From NCBI GenBank assembly GCA_018826895.1, contig JAHJYA010000045.1, forward strand, positions 1 to 64,000: a DNA stretch of 64,000 bases. Reading direction: 5' to 3'. This document shows, in pieces, positions 47,353-60,024 of the stretch. The stretch's first letter is position 1. Each line of letters begins with the position of its first letter. Source of the DNA: Gammaproteobacteria bacterium. Its GTDB lineage: Bacteria; Pseudomonadota; Gammaproteobacteria; Pseudomonadales; Pseudomonadaceae. The position numbers were made by a program, and so were the translations under genes. The notes beneath the pieces were generated by a model that searched no databases, was not told the origin of the DNA, and worked only from the letters and a program-made list of their open reading frames with translations.

Positions 47353-48753
47353 ATGCTGAAAAAGCTGTTCAAGTCATTCCGTTCCCCGCTGCGCCGCGCC
47401 CAGACCAAAAGTACGCCTCAGGTACTCAGCAGCAGCCAGCACCCGATCAAGCGCAGTGAGATCAGTCGCTACGCCATCAGCGTGGTCGAACGTCTGCAAC
47501 AAGCCGGTTACCAGGCCTACCTGGTCGGCGGCTGCGTACGCGACCTGCTGCTGGATATCGACCCCAAGGATTTCGACGTTGCCACCAGTGCTACGCCCGA
47601 ACAGGTGCGCGCCGAGTTCCGCAATGCACGCATCATCGGCCGGCGTTTCAAGCTGGTTCACGTGCACTTTGGCCGGGAAATCATCGAGACGGCGACCTTC
47701 CGCGCCAATCACCCACAGGATGACGAGGAAGAGGACAGCCACCTGTCCTCACGCAATGAAAGCGGCCGCATCCTGCGTGACAACGTCTATGGCACCTTGG
47801 AAGACGACGCCCAGCGCCGTGACTTCACCATCAATGCGCTCTACTACGACCCGGTGACCGAACGCATCCTGGACTACGCCAACGGCGCCCATGACATCCA
47901 CAACCACCTGGTACGCCTGATTGGCGACCCAACACAGCGCTACCAGGAAGACCCGGTGCGCATGCTGCGCGCCGTGCGTTTTGCCGCCAAGCTCGACTTC
48001 GATATCGAAAAACACAGCGCCGCGCCTATCTACAAACTGGCTCCGCTGCTGGCCGGTGTGCCAGCCGCGCGCCTGTTCGACGAAGTGCTCAAGCTGTTTC
48101 TCAGCGGCTACGCCATCTATACCTATGAGCTGCTGGTCGATTACGGCCTGTATGGCCAGTTGTTCCCGGCCAGCGCCGCCGCGCTCAAGCAGAACCCGGA
48201 CTACACCGACACCCTGATTCGCAATGCCCTGAGCAATACCGACCTGCGCATTCAGCAGGGCAAGACAGTCACGCCGGCCTTCCTCTTTGCCGCCCTGCTC
48301 TGGCCCGCCCTGCCGGCACGAGTGATTCGCCTGCAAGAGCGCGGCATGCCACCGATTCCGGCCATGCAGGAAGCTGCCCACGAGCTGATCAGCGAGCAAG
48401 TCCAGCGCATTGCCGTACCCAAGCGCTTTACCCTGCCGATCCGCGAGATCTGGGACATGCAGGAGCGCCTGCCACGGCGCAGCGGCAAACGCGCCGACTT
48501 GCTGCTGGAAAACCCGCGCTTTCGCGCCGGCTATGACTTCCTGCTGCTGCGTGAAAGCGCCGGCGAGCAGACCGGCGGCCTGGGTGACTGGTGGACCGAC
48601 TATCAGGACGCCAACGACAGCGAACGCCGCGGCATGATCCGCGACCTCAGCAGCAAGGACGACAGCCCCAGCGCCCCACGCAAGCGCCGGCGCAGCGGTA
48701 GCAAACGCAAACGCAGCGGCGCCGATGGCGCAGCACAGCCTGCCGCTGACTGA
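47353..48753 (+). CDS. pcnB: Poly(A) polymerase I
   Basis: A 466-residue class II nucleotidyltransferase that adds poly(A) tails and so marks RNAs for decay. Catalytic motifs: YLVGGCVRDLLLDIDPKDFD (carboxylates) and DDAQRRDFTINALYYD, then RRxRF-like PVRMLRAVRFAAK. The C-terminal tail is Lys/Arg-rich (KRRRSGSKRKRSG), as in E. coli. ATG at 47353 (MLKKLFKSF) gives the family start; the frame is open to 47281. Its stop overlaps folK (TGATG). Confidence 0.93.
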   Translation: MLKKLFKSFRSPLRRAQTKSTPQVLSSSQHPIKRSEISRYAISVVERLQQAGYQAYLVGGCVRDLLLDIDPKDFDVATSATPEQVRAEFRNARIIGRRFKLVHVHFGREIIETATFRANHPQDDEEEDSHLSSRNESGRILRDNVYGTLEDDAQRRDFTINALYYDPVTERILDYANGAHDIHNHLVRLIGDPTQRYQEDPVRMLRAVRFAAKLDFDIEKHSAAPIYKLAPLLAGVPAARLFDEVLKLFLSGYAIYTYELLVDYGLYGQLFPASAAALKQNPDYTDTLIRNALSNTDLRIQQGKTVTPAFLFAALLWPALPARVIRLQERGMPPIPAMQEAAHELISEQVQRIAVPKRFTLPIREIWDMQERLPRRSGKRADLLLENPRFRAGYDFLLLRESAGEQTGGLGDWWTDYQDANDSERRGMIRDLSSKDDSPSAPRKRRRSGSKRKRSGADGAAQPAAD

Positions 48754-49253
48754 TGGAACGCGTGTATATCGGCCTGGGCAGCAACCTGGCCGAACCCCTG
48801 GCGCAATTGCGCGACGCCTTCGAGGCGTTGGCGCAATTGCCGGGCACTCAACTGGTGGCCAGCTCATCCCTGTATGCCAGTGATCCTCTCGGTCCGCCTG
48901 ACCAGCCGCGCTACGTCAATGCCGTCGCCGCCCTGGATACGAGCCTAACGCCCCTGCAACTGCTCGATGCGTTGCAGGGCATCGAGCAACGCCAGGGTCG
49001 CCAGCGTAAAGCCGAGCGCTGGGGGCCGCGCACCCTCGACCTGGATATCCTGTTGTTTGGCCAGCGCCTGATCGATGAGCCGCGTTTGGTTGTGCCGCAT
49101 TACCACCTGCACGCCCGCGCCTTCGTCCTTTACCCGCTGGCCGAGCTGACCCCCGACCTACACCTACCCGACGGCCGCACGCTACCCACGCTACTGGCCG
49201 CCTGTCCGTTCGCCGGCCTGGAGCGACTCGCGAGTCTACCCACAAGCCGGTAA
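48753..49253 (+). CDS. folK: HPPK: 6-hydroxymethyl-dihydropterin pyrophosphokinase
   Basis: A 166-residue enzyme that transfers pyrophosphate from ATP to hydroxymethyldihydropterin in folate synthesis. N-terminal VYIGLGSNLAEPLAQLRDA and the ATP/pterin signature WGPRTLDLDILLFG are intact. Its start shares a base with the pcnB stop; panB follows 157 bp later. Confidence 0.95.
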   Translation: MERVYIGLGSNLAEPLAQLRDAFEALAQLPGTQLVASSSLYASDPLGPPDQPRYVNAVAALDTSLTPLQLLDALQGIEQRQGRQRKAERWGPRTLDLDILLFGQRLIDEPRLVVPHYHLHARAFVLYPLAELTPDLHLPDGRTLPTLLAACPFAGLERLASLPTSR

Positions 49254-49410
49254 CGCCCGTAACAGGACGGTAACACCCGCAATTGACTTCGAGCGGCCCC
49301 ATCAGGACTATAGGCGTCCCGTTGCCCCGCACCGGTGCAAACCGAGGCCATTGCAGGCCAAATTGAAGCAGCCCAGAAGCTGACAGAACGCCTGAGTGAG
49401 GACGATTTTC

Positions 49411-50211
49411 ATGCCTGACATTACCCTGACCACCCTGCAGAGTCTCAAGCAGAATGGCGAGAAAATCGCCATGCTAACCTGCTACGACGCCACTTTCGCC
49501 CATGCTGCCTGCCAGGCTGGGGTTGATGTGCTGCTGGTTGGCGACTCCCTGGGCATGGTTCTGCAGGGGCACGACAGCACCCTGCCAGTCAGTGTCGAGG
49601 ACATGGCCTACCACACCGCCTGCGTAAAGCGCGGTAACCAGGGCGCACTGATTCTCGCCGACCTGCCGTTCATGGCCTACGCCACCACCGAACAAGCACT
49701 GCGCAGCAGCGCTGCACTGATGCAGGCCGGCGCACACATGATCAAACTCGAAGGCGCTGCCTGGCTGGCCGAACCGATCCGCCTGCTGGCCGAGCGCGGC
49801 GTGCCGGTGTGCGCGCACCTGGGCCTGACCCCGCAGGCGGTGAATATCCTCGGTGGCTATAAGGTCCAGGGCCGCCAGGAAGCCCAGGCACGGCAGATGC
49901 GTGCCGACGCCATGGCCCTGGAACAGGCCGGCGCGGCCATGCTGTTGCTCGAGTGCGTGCCCAGCGAACTGGCGGCGGAAATCACTCAGGCGGTGAAGAT
50001 CCCCGTGATCGGTATCGGCGCCGGTGTCGCCACCGACGGCCAGGTGCTGGTGCTGCACGATATGCTCGGCTTATCCCTGAGCGGGCGCGCGCCCAAGTTC
50101 GTGAAAAACTTCATGGCCGGCCAGAGCAGCATTCAGGACGCGCTGCGCGCCTACGTCACAGAAGTGAAGGCGCAGACCTTCCCCACCGCCGAACACGGAT
50201 TCAACGCATGA
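49411..50211 (+). CDS. panB: Ketopantoate hydroxymethyltransferase
   Basis: A 266-residue enzyme that adds a hydroxymethyl group to alpha-ketoisovalerate, first step of pantothenate synthesis. Motifs: [35 protein letters not shown] and the ending [14 protein letters not shown] at 49411 chosen (GAGG upstream) over GTG 49396. Overlaps panC by four bases (ATGA). Confidence 0.96.
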   Translation: MPDITLTTLQSLKQNGEKIAMLTCYDATFAHAACQAGVDVLLVGDSLGMVLQGHDSTLPVSVEDMAYHTACVKRGNQGALILADLPFMAYATTEQALRSSAALMQAGAHMIKLEGAAWLAEPIRLLAERGVPVCAHLGLTPQAVNILGGYKVQGRQEAQARQMRADAMALEQAGAAMLLLECVPSELAAEITQAVKIPVIGIGAGVATDGQVLVLHDMLGLSLSGRAPKFVKNFMAGQSSIQDALRAYVTEVKAQTFPTAEHGFNA

Positions 50212-51068
50212 ATACGGTCAAGACTGTCCGCGAATTGCGCGCTGCGGTCGCCCAGGCGCGTGCCGAGGGCAAACAGGTCGGCTTTGTGCCGACCATGGGC
50301 AACCTGCACGCCGGGCATGCCGCACTGGTGGAGAAAGCCGCCCAGCGCGTCGACTTCGTGGTCGCGAGCATTTTCGTCAACCCACTGCAGTTCGGCGCTG
50401 GCGAAGACCTGGACAAGTACCCACGCACCCTGGCCGCCGACCAGGAGCGCCTGCTCGCCGCAGGCTGCCAGTTGCTATTTACCCCCAGTGTCGAGGAAAT
50501 GTACCCCGAAGGTATGCAGGGGCAGACCCGCGTCAGCGTTCAGGGCGTCTCCGAAGGTTTGTGCGGCGCCAGCCGCCCCGGGCATTTCGAGGGCGTCGCC
50601 ACCGTGGTGACCAAACTATTCAACATGGTCCAGCCGGACCTGGCGATCTTTGGCGAGAAGGACTTCCAGCAACTGGCGGTGATCCGCACCCTGGTGCGCG
50701 ACCTGAACATGCCGATTCAGGTGATCGGTGAACCGACCGTGCGCGCCGCAGACGGTCTCGCCCTGTCCTCGCGCAACGGTTACCTGAGTGCCGAACAGCG
50801 CGCCCTGGCGCCCGTGCTGTACCAGACCCTGGCGCAGATTGGCGACGCCCTGCAGGTTGGCGGGCGTGACTTCGTCGCGCTGCTCAGTGCGGCCCGTGAG
50901 CGCATCGAAACGGCCGGGCTGCGCCTCGACTACCTGGAAATTCGCGAGGCCGAAAGCCTGCGTCAGGCCACGGCGCTGGACCATAACCTGGTCATTCTGG
51001 TTGCCGCCTATTTGGGCAACACCCGCCTGATCGACAACCTCTGCGTTACCCTCGCCACGGACGCCTGA
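50208..51068 (+). CDS. panC: Pantothenate synthetase
   Basis: A 286-residue enzyme that joins pantoate and beta-alanine with ATP. The HIGH-like motif [17 protein letters not shown] and the loop [11 protein letters not shown] and [12 protein letters not shown] are present. Translation is coupled to panB. In P. aeruginosa panD lies directly after panC; here a terminator and pgi follow instead. Confidence 0.96.
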   Translation: MNTVKTVRELRAAVAQARAEGKQVGFVPTMGNLHAGHAALVEKAAQRVDFVVASIFVNPLQFGAGEDLDKYPRTLAADQERLLAAGCQLLFTPSVEEMYPEGMQGQTRVSVQGVSEGLCGASRPGHFEGVATVVTKLFNMVQPDLAIFGEKDFQQLAVIRTLVRDLNMPIQVIGEPTVRAADGLALSSRNGYLSAEQRALAPVLYQTLAQIGDALQVGGRDFVALLSAARERIETAGLRLDYLEIREAESLRQATALDHNLVILVAAYLGNTRLIDNLCVTLATDA

Positions 51069-51076
51069 GTACGACC

Positions 51077-51098
51077 ACCGCCCTGTCACCAGGGCGGT
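51077..51098 (+). terminator. Hairpin after panC
   Basis: ACCGCCCT-GTCACC-AGGGCGGT, an 8-bp stem nine bases after the panC stop; followed by TTACA rather than a long T run, so it is a moderate terminator. Confidence 0.65.
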
Positions 51099-51266
51099 TA
51101 CACGGCAGCGCTTGCTCTGCCCCGCCCTGCCCCAGTTACACTGAGAGTGATCGGAGCCTTGCATGGCATCGGCCGTACCCGCGCGAAAGAATTCGGACCT
51201 TTTCGCCCTGGCGCTGCCTAATACCCTGTTCCCGCTCCCGCACGTCGCACAAGGAAACGAGCTCAG

Positions 51267-52931
51267 ATGGCGTATTACCAGCACCCTCTCGATGTGACCC
51301 GCCTGCCGACCTGGCAAGCCCTGCAAGCCCACCGCGATAGCCTGCAGCACTTCAGCATGCGCGAAGCCTTCGCCGCCGATAACACGCGCTTCGACAGCCT
51401 GTCGCTGAGCAGCTGCGGGCTGTTTCTCGACTACTCGAAGAATCTGATCACCACGCAGACCCGCGAAATGCTGGTCAGCCTGGCCCGCGAAGCCGGCCTG
51501 GAACGCGCCATCGAGGCGCTGTTCGACGGCGAGCTGATCAATGCCTCGGAAGGCCGCCCGGCCTTGCACACCGCCCTGCGTCGGCCGTTCGGCGATCGCC
51601 TGCTGGTCAACGGTGAAAATGTCATGCCCGACGTGCACCGCGTGCTCAACCAGATGACCGAGCTGGTGGGGCGCATCCATGACGGCCTGTGGCGCGGCTA
51701 CACGGAAAAGCCGATCACCGACGTGGTCAACATCGGCATCGGCGGCTCCTTCCTTGGCCCGCAACTGGTCTCTGAAGCGCTGCTACCCTTCGCCCAGCGC
51801 GGCGTGCGCTGCCATTACCTGGCCAATATCGACGGCAGCGAGTTCCACGAGCTGTCGGCCAAGCTGCACGCCGAGACCACCCTGTTTATCGTCTCGTCGA
51901 AGTCCTTCAACACCTTGGAAACCCTGAAGAATGCCCAGGCTGCGCGCCAGTGGTACCTGGCCCAGGGCGGCACCGAGGCGCAGCTGTATCGCCACTTCAT
52001 CGCCGTGTCGAGCAACCTCGAAGCAGCCGTGGCATTCGGCATCCATGAGGAAAACGTGTTCCCGATGTGGGACTGGGTCGGCGGTCGTTACTCGCTGTGG
52101 TCGGCCATCGGCCTGCCGATTGCCTTGGCCATCGGCATGTCCAACTTCAAGGAGCTGCTGTCTGGCGCCTACAGCATGGATCAGCATTTCAGAAGCGCGC
52201 CCTTCGAGGAAAATATGCCGGTCCTGATGGCCCTGCTGGGCATCTGGTACGGTAATTTCTGGGGCGCACAGAGCCAGGCGATCCTGCCGTACGACCATTA
52301 CCTGCGCAATATCACCAAGCACCTGCAGCAGTTGGACATGGAGTCCAACGGCAAGAGCGTGCTGCAGGATGGCACACCCGTGCACTGCGCCACTGGGCCG
52401 GTGATCTGGGGCGGCGTGGGCTGTAATGGCCAGCATGCCTACCACCAGTTATTGCACCAGGGCACTCAGTTGATTCCGGCCGACTTTATCGTGCCGGTGG
52501 TCAGCTATAACCCAGTGTCCGACCATCACCAGTGGCTCTACGCCAACTGCCTGTCGCAGAGCCAGGCGCTGATGCTCGGCAAGACTCTCGAAGAGGCCTG
52601 TGCCGAGCTGCGCAGCAAAGGCATGGCCGAAGACGAGGTGCAACGCCTGGCACCGCACAAGGTGATTCCTGGCAACCGGCCGAGCAACACCCTGGTGCTT
52701 GAGCGCATCAGCCCGCGCCGCCTCGGCGCGCTGGTGGCGCTGTACGAGCACAAGGTCTTCGCCCAGAGCGCTATCTGGGGCATCAATGCCTTTGACCAGT
52801 GGGGCGTGGAGCTGGGCAAAGAGCTCGGCAAAGGCGTTTACTCGCGCATGGTCGGCAGCGAGGAAAGTGGCGCCGAAGACGGCTCCACCCAGGGTCTGAT
52901 CGACTACTTCCGCGGTCGCCACCGCGGCTGA
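51267..52931 (+). CDS. pgi: Glucose-6-phosphate isomerase
   Basis: A 554-residue enzyme interconverting glucose 6-phosphate and fructose 6-phosphate. Family signatures are [54 protein letters not shown] and [14 protein letters not shown]. Its own transcription unit, 198 bp after panC. Pseudomonads use it mainly for gluconeogenesis and the cyclic Entner-Doudoroff route. Confidence 0.97.
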   Translation: MAYYQHPLDVTRLPTWQALQAHRDSLQHFSMREAFAADNTRFDSLSLSSCGLFLDYSKNLITTQTREMLVSLAREAGLERAIEALFDGELINASEGRPALHTALRRPFGDRLLVNGENVMPDVHRVLNQMTELVGRIHDGLWRGYTEKPITDVVNIGIGGSFLGPQLVSEALLPFAQRGVRCHYLANIDGSEFHELSAKLHAETTLFIVSSKSFNTLETLKNAQAARQWYLAQGGTEAQLYRHFIAVSSNLEAAVAFGIHEENVFPMWDWVGGRYSLWSAIGLPIALAIGMSNFKELLSGAYSMDQHFRSAPFEENMPVLMALLGIWYGNFWGAQSQAILPYDHYLRNITKHLQQLDMESNGKSVLQDGTPVHCATGPVIWGGVGCNGQHAYHQLLHQGTQLIPADFIVPVVSYNPVSDHHQWLYANCLSQSQALMLGKTLEEACAELRSKGMAEDEVQRLAPHKVIPGNRPSNTLVLERISPRRLGALVALYEHKVFAQSAIWGINAFDQWGVELGKELGKGVYSRMVGSEESGAEDGSTQGLIDYFRGRHRG

Positions 52932-53004
52932 CGAAGGGCTGCGGTCCTCACGGGCCGCAGCTGCTACCCTGCAACATCGCGGACACAACAAGAAGGAAGC
53001 CGCC

Positions 53005-54942
<1,938 letters not shown>

Positions 54943-55078
54943 CAGGCCTTATCGGTGACGACCGGCCTACGTAACGTAGGGTGCGCCGTGCGCACCTAGG
55001 AGCCTTATTCGGCCACAGCCCCTCAATGCGGCATGCTTTTACTTGAAGCTTGCCGCTCAAGGCCTGAAGCTAGCGCCA

Positions 55079-55957
55079 ATGGAATGGCTCCGCTCCCACA
55101 TTGAAACCCAGGTGCTCAGCCTTAGCGGCATCGCCCTTGGGCAGATCGATTTTACCCAACCCCCTGGCGACCCCGGCCTGTTCGGCCCGGATGCGGTGTG
55201 CTGGCGCGTGCACGGCGACTTCACCAGCATGTTGGTCGGTGGCATCAGCGCGTTGTTGCTGCAGGCCTTGCACCCGCTGGCCCTGGCCGGGGTGTGGGAC
55301 CACTCGAACTTTCGCCAGGACCTGCTCGGACGTCTGCGCCGCACCGGACAATTTATCTCCGGCACCACCTTCGCCGCGCGCGCCGACGCCGACTGGCTGA
55401 TCGACAAGGTGCGGCGAATTCACCTCGGCGTGACCGGCACCGCGCCAGACGGCCGGCCCTATGCCGCCAGTGATCCGGCGCTGCTGACCTGGGTGCATGT
55501 CGCCGAAGTGCAGAGCTTTCTCCAGGCCCACCTGCGTTACCACAACCCAGGCCTGGCTGCCGCCGAGCAGGACCGCTACTACGATGAAGTCGCGCTGATC
55601 GCCGAGCGCCTCGGCGCCGCCCAGGTACCGCGCTCGCAGGCGGCAGTGGCGGCGTATCTGCAGCATGCTCGCGGCGACCTGTATGCCGACGCACGCAGCC
55701 ATGAAATCCTGCGGATTCTGCGCAACGCGCCGGCGCCCAGCGCCCTGGCGCAACCGGTAGGCGCCTTGCTGGTCCAGGCCGGGATCGAACTGCTGCCGGA
55801 CTGGGCACAGGCAGCCTACGGCCAGTCATTCTCGCCCCTGCGCAGCAGGCTGATTCGCCAAGGCGTAAACCGCCTCGCACCCACACTACGCTGGGCGATA
55901 CGTAACGGCGCCACACAAAAGGCGCACCAGCGCATGGGCCTGGCGCCGCGCACCTGA
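55079..55957 (+). CDS. DUF2236 protein, oxygenase MpaB family
   Basis: A 292-residue protein with the DUF2236 core: VCWRVHGDFTSMLVGGISAL, HPLALAGVWDHS and RRIHLGVTGTAPDGRPYAA, which include the conserved His and Arg residues that bind heme b in characterised MpaB/latex-clearing-type proteins. A role as a heme oxygenase-like enzyme is inferred. No signal peptide. ATG at 55079 preferred over the TTG at 55043. Confidence 0.8.
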   Translation: MEWLRSHIETQVLSLSGIALGQIDFTQPPGDPGLFGPDAVCWRVHGDFTSMLVGGISALLLQALHPLALAGVWDHSNFRQDLLGRLRRTGQFISGTTFAARADADWLIDKVRRIHLGVTGTAPDGRPYAASDPALLTWVHVAEVQSFLQAHLRYHNPGLAAAEQDRYYDEVALIAERLGAAQVPRSQAAVAAYLQHARGDLYADARSHEILRILRNAPAPSALAQPVGALLVQAGIELLPDWAQAAYGQSFSPLRSRLIRQGVNRLAPTLRWAIRNGATQKAHQRMGLAPRT

Positions 55958-56009
55958 GCAGTGCGCTTTATTGCTAAACTGCGCGACCTCCCCTTACGAG
56001 CTGCCGTGC

Positions 56010-57026
56010 ATGTTGCCTCTCGACCAGGCGCTGCGCGCCGCCCTTGCCCAGCGCGCGCCGCTGCTCGCAACCCTGCATGCCCAGGGCACCAACTGCTACC
56101 GCCTGTTCCACGGCAGCCAGGAAGGCGCAGGCGGGCTCACCGTCGACCGTTACGGTGCGCAATTGCTGGTGCAGAGCTTTCACCAGACGCTGCCGCGCGA
56201 CACCCTGCTGCACCTGGCGAGCCTATGCGAAGAAGCCTTGGGCATGCCCCTGCTGCTGGTCTACAACGACCGCTCCCAGGGCAACTCGCGGATCGACCGC
56301 AGCGACCCGGTGTACCAGGCCGAAGACGCCGCACTGGTTGACCTGGTCGGCCAGGAGTGGGGGCTGAACTACCGGGTGCGTGGCCGTCATGCAGGACAGG
56401 ACCCGTTGCTGTTTCTCGACCTGCGCAACGCCCGTGGCTGGGTCAAGGCGCACAGCGCCGGCAAGTCGGTGCTCAACCTGTTCGCCTATACCTGCGGCGT
56501 CGGCCTCGCCGCTGCAGCAGGCGACGCCCGTGAGGTGGTTAACCTCGACTTCGCCGAAGGCAACCTGGCGGTCGGCCGCGAGAACGGCGCGCTGAACCCG
56601 GAGCTGGCGCCCATGCAGTTCATCCAGAGCGATTACTTCCCGGCGATCCGCCAATTCGCCGGCCTGCCGATCGCTCAGCGCCGCGGGCACAAACTGCCGC
56701 CCTATCCACGCCTGGCTGCGCGCAGCTTCGATCTGGTGTTCCTCGACCCACCGGCCTGGGCCAAGAGTGCCTTCGGCACCGTCGATTTATTGCGCGACTA
56801 CCAGAGCCTGCTCAAACCGGCGATTCTCGCTACCGCCGAAGACGGCGTGCTGATCTGCTGCAACAACCTGGCAAAGGTCGCCCTGGCGCCCTGGCGCGAA
56901 CAGGTGCTGCGCTGCGCGGAGAAAATCGGCCGACCGGTGCGCGACTGCCAGGTGCTGGCCCCGGCTGACGACTTTCCCTCACAGGATGGCCAGCCGCCGC
57001 TGAAGACACTGATCCTGCAGTTCTGA
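56010..57026 (+). CDS. Class I SAM-dependent RNA methyltransferase-like protein
   Basis: A 338-residue protein of the RlmI/RlmK-type methyltransferase group. SAM motif I: SVLNLFAYTCGVGLAAAAG; catalytic region: FDLVFLDPPAWAKSAFG. Residues 30-100 resemble the central RlmI domain (GGLTVDRYGAQLLVQSFHQ) but the N-terminal PUA domain is missing. A 23S rRNA cytosine methyltransferase role is possible but not shown. ATG at 56010 gives MLPLDQALRAAL. Confidence 0.8.
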   Translation: MLPLDQALRAALAQRAPLLATLHAQGTNCYRLFHGSQEGAGGLTVDRYGAQLLVQSFHQTLPRDTLLHLASLCEEALGMPLLLVYNDRSQGNSRIDRSDPVYQAEDAALVDLVGQEWGLNYRVRGRHAGQDPLLFLDLRNARGWVKAHSAGKSVLNLFAYTCGVGLAAAAGDAREVVNLDFAEGNLAVGRENGALNPELAPMQFIQSDYFPAIRQFAGLPIAQRRGHKLPPYPRLAARSFDLVFLDPPAWAKSAFGTVDLLRDYQSLLKPAILATAEDGVLICCNNLAKVALAPWREQVLRCAEKIGRPVRDCQVLAPADDFPSQDGQPPLKTLILQF

Positions 57027-57102
57027 GCCGCCGGCACTGGCTGCGGAACTGCACACTCGTGCCATACTCCAAGGCACTTCGTCAGGACACAGATGCCCCG
57101 CC

Positions 57103-60021
57103 ATGTACAAAGGAATGAAGCGCCTCGTCAGCGCCCTGTTGCTCGCCGTGCTGCTCTACAGCCTGCTTGGTTTTCTGATCCTGCCCGGCATCGCCCTGCG
57201 TATCGCCAACCAGCAATTGGCCCAGTACAGCAGCGTACCGGCCAGCCTTGAGCGGCTGCAGTTCAATCCCTTCAGTCTCGAGCTGAGCCTGTGGGGGCTG
57301 CGTATCGGCGAGGCCCAGGCACCCCAGCTGGCATTCGCGCGGCTGCACGCCAATCTGCAGCTCGACAGCCTGTGGCGCGGCGCACTGCATCTGGCTGACG
57401 TGGAACTGCAGCAGCCCCAGGTCGAGCTGCGCTTTGCCAAAGACGGCACACTCAACCTGGCACAGCTGTTCAAGCTGCCGCCCAGCGCTGAACCCGCCGC
57501 CCCCGCAACTGAGACGCCCAGCGACCCCTTCCCTCTGCAACTCGACCGCCTGCAGCTGAGCGGCGGCAACCTGTATCTGCAAGACCTGCGCCCCAGTAGC
57601 CCGGTCGAACTGCGCTACGACGACCTTGCGTTCGAGCTGCATAACCTCAGTACGCGCAGCGCTGACGACGCCGAAATGACGTTGGTCGCCAGCGGCCCGG
57701 ATGGCGGACGCCTCGACTGGAGCGGTACTTTCGGCCTGACGCCAATCCGCTCCAGCGGCAGTCTGAAGATCAGCGATGGGCCACTGCACAGCCTCTGGCC
57801 CTATGTCAGCGATGCTGTCCCCCTGACCCTGGCCGAAGGCGCCATCGACCTGGCCGCCGATTATCAACTGAGCCTGGCCGAAGGTACCCAGCTGGTGCTC
57901 AACGGCATCCAGATCAAACTCGCCCCCTTTGCCCTGCAGACCACCGATGGTCGCCCGCTGCTCAAACTGGCCAGCCTGGAGGTCGCTGACAGCAGCCTGG
58001 ACCTGGCCAAGCGTCAGGTCAGCATCGGCAAGGTGCGCAGCCAGCAACTGGAAACCTGGGCAGCGCGTGAAGCCGATGGCGAGCTGGACTGGCAGAAGCT
58101 GTTCTCCGCCGAGCCAAGCGCCCCGGCTACAGCCAACAACGCAACGGTTGCACCAACCACTGCGACCGATACCGAGGCAATCACGGCCCAGGCGGAAGCT
58201 CCCTGGCAGGTGCGCCTGCGCGATATGCAGCTGCGAGATAGCCATGTACACCTGGCCGATCGTGGACCTGAGCAAGCCGTCACACTCGACCTCGGCCCGC
58301 TCAATCTGAGCGTGCAAGACTTCGACAGCAGCGGCACCTCGCCCTTCAACCTGCAGCTCGATACCGGCGTCGGCAAACAGGGCCGTCTGAGCGCCGAAGG
58401 GCAGGTACAGCTGACGCCGACTACGGCCCAGCTCAAGGTCAGCACCCAGGATATCGACCTGCGCGTGGCCCAGGCCTATCTGAGCCCGTTTGTCCGCCTG
58501 GAACTGCGCAGCGGCCTGCTCGGCAGCGACCTGGATGTGAGCCTGGAAAGCACCGAGCCTTTGGCCCTCAGGGTTACCGGTACTGCGCGAATCAGTCAGC
58601 TACATACCCTCGACACCCTCAAGGAGCGCGACTTCGTACGCTGGAAGCAGCTCGACCTGACAGGCCTGAACTACCGCCACGGCGAGTTGCTCAGCATCGA
58701 CGCAGTGCGCCTGGAGCAGCCCTATGGGCGCTTTATCATCAACGAAGACCTGACCACCAACGCCAGTGAACTGCTGATTGCCCAGGCCGAGCCTGCAGCG
58801 CCCAGCGAAGGCCCACCGCTCGGCGTGCGCATCGGCCAGGTGGATATCCACGATGGCTCGGCCAACTTCGCCGACTTCAGCCTGACGCCCAACTTTGCCA
58901 CCGCCGTGCAGCAGCTCAATGGCCGCATCGGCACCCTCGACAACCGCGCGGCCAAACCCGCCAGCGTAAATATTGCCGGCAAGGTCGACCGCTACGCACC
59001 GGTGAGCATCAAGGGCAGTCTCAACCCGTTCGACCCGCTGGCCAGCCTGGATATCGCCACCCAGTTCAAGCAGGTCGAACTGACCACCTTGACGCCCTAC
59101 TCAGGCAAGTTCGCCGGCTACCGTATCCGCAAAGGCCGGCTCAACCTGGATCTGCGCTACCGCATTCGCAACGGTCAGCTGGACGCCGAAAACAAGGTGG
59201 TAGTCGAACAACTGCAGTTGGGCGAGAAGGTCGACAGCCCGAGCGCGGTGGACCTGCCCATCCGCCTGGCGGTTGCTCTGCTCAAGGATACCGACGGCAA
59301 GATTGCCCTCGAGTTGCCACTCAAGGGCGACCTCAACAGCCCCGACTTCGATGTCATGCCGATTGTCTGGCAAACCTTGCGCAACCTGGTGCTGCGCGCT
59401 GCCCAGGCCCCCTTCAAGTTTATCGGCGGCCTGGTCAGCGGTGGTGGCGCCGAGGTGGACCTGAGCAGCGTGCCCTTCGCACCCGGTAGCGACGAGCTGG
59501 ACGCCGACGCACGCAGCCGCCTGGATACCCTGTCGGCCGCGCTCAAGGCGCGCCCGACCTTACGCCTGGAAATCGAAGGGATGAGCGCAGCGCAGGACGG
59601 CCCAGTTCTCGCGGCACAACGCCTGGAGCGCGAATACCAGCGTACCTACTACGCCATCCTGCAGCGCCGCGGCGACAAAGTACCGGCCAGCGCCGGCGAG
59701 CTGCAGGTAGCCGATGACGAGAAACCCGCCTTGCTCGAGGGAATTTACCGCGCCCGCCTCAAGCAACAGCCGCCTGCCGAGTGGGCCGAGCTGGACGATG
59801 ATCAGCGCACCGAGCAGTTACAAACAGCGCTCCTGCAATCCTGGGGCGCCAGTGAACTGATGCAGCGCCAGCTTGCCCAAGCCAGAGGCGCACGCATCAA
59901 GGAATACCTGGTCGACCAGGGCGGGCTCGAAGACATGCGCCTTTACCTACTGGATGTCCGCCTCGGCCAGGCCGAAGCGGATGGCCGTATAGCCACGCCA
60001 CTGCACTTGGACAGCGAGTAA
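57103..60021 (+). CDS. DUF748 / AsmA-like envelope protein
   Basis: A 972-residue protein with one N-terminal membrane helix (about 8-30), repeating beta-rich AsmA/DUF748 segments across 40-800 (LQFNPFSLELSLWGLRI; VDIHDGSANFADFSL) and a short OmpA-like motif near 785 (PGSDELDADARSRLDTL). AsmA-like proteins are thought to span the periplasm and carry phospholipids. It matches the position of a large DUF748 gene in P. aeruginosa. Four bp before the first DUF2845 gene. Confidence 0.85.
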   Translation: MYKGMKRLVSALLLAVLLYSLLGFLILPGIALRIANQQLAQYSSVPASLERLQFNPFSLELSLWGLRIGEAQAPQLAFARLHANLQLDSLWRGALHLADVELQQPQVELRFAKDGTLNLAQLFKLPPSAEPAAPATETPSDPFPLQLDRLQLSGGNLYLQDLRPSSPVELRYDDLAFELHNLSTRSADDAEMTLVASGPDGGRLDWSGTFGLTPIRSSGSLKISDGPLHSLWPYVSDAVPLTLAEGAIDLAADYQLSLAEGTQLVLNGIQIKLAPFALQTTDGRPLLKLASLEVADSSLDLAKRQVSIGKVRSQQLETWAAREADGELDWQKLFSAEPSAPATANNATVAPTTATDTEAITAQAEAPWQVRLRDMQLRDSHVHLADRGPEQAVTLDLGPLNLSVQDFDSSGTSPFNLQLDTGVGKQGRLSAEGQVQLTPTTAQLKVSTQDIDLRVAQAYLSPFVRLELRSGLLGSDLDVSLESTEPLALRVTGTARISQLHTLDTLKERDFVRWKQLDLTGLNYRHGELLSIDAVRLEQPYGRFIINEDLTTNASELLIAQAEPAAPSEGPPLGVRIGQVDIHDGSANFADFSLTPNFATAVQQLNGRIGTLDNRAAKPASVNIAGKVDRYAPVSIKGSLNPFDPLASLDIATQFKQVELTTLTPYSGKFAGYRIRKGRLNLDLRYRIRNGQLDAENKVVVEQLQLGEKVDSPSAVDLPIRLAVALLKDTDGKIALELPLKGDLNSPDFDVMPIVWQTLRNLVLRAAQAPFKFIGGLVSGGGAEVDLSSVPFAPGSDELDADARSRLDTLSAALKARPTLRLEIEGMSAAQDGPVLAAQRLEREYQRTYYAILQRRGDKVPASAGELQVADDEKPALLEGIYRARLKQQPPAEWAELDDDQRTEQLQTALLQSWGASELMQRQLAQARGARIKEYLVDQGGLEDMRLYLLDVRLGQAEADGRIATPLHLDSE

Positions 60022-60024
60022 AGA

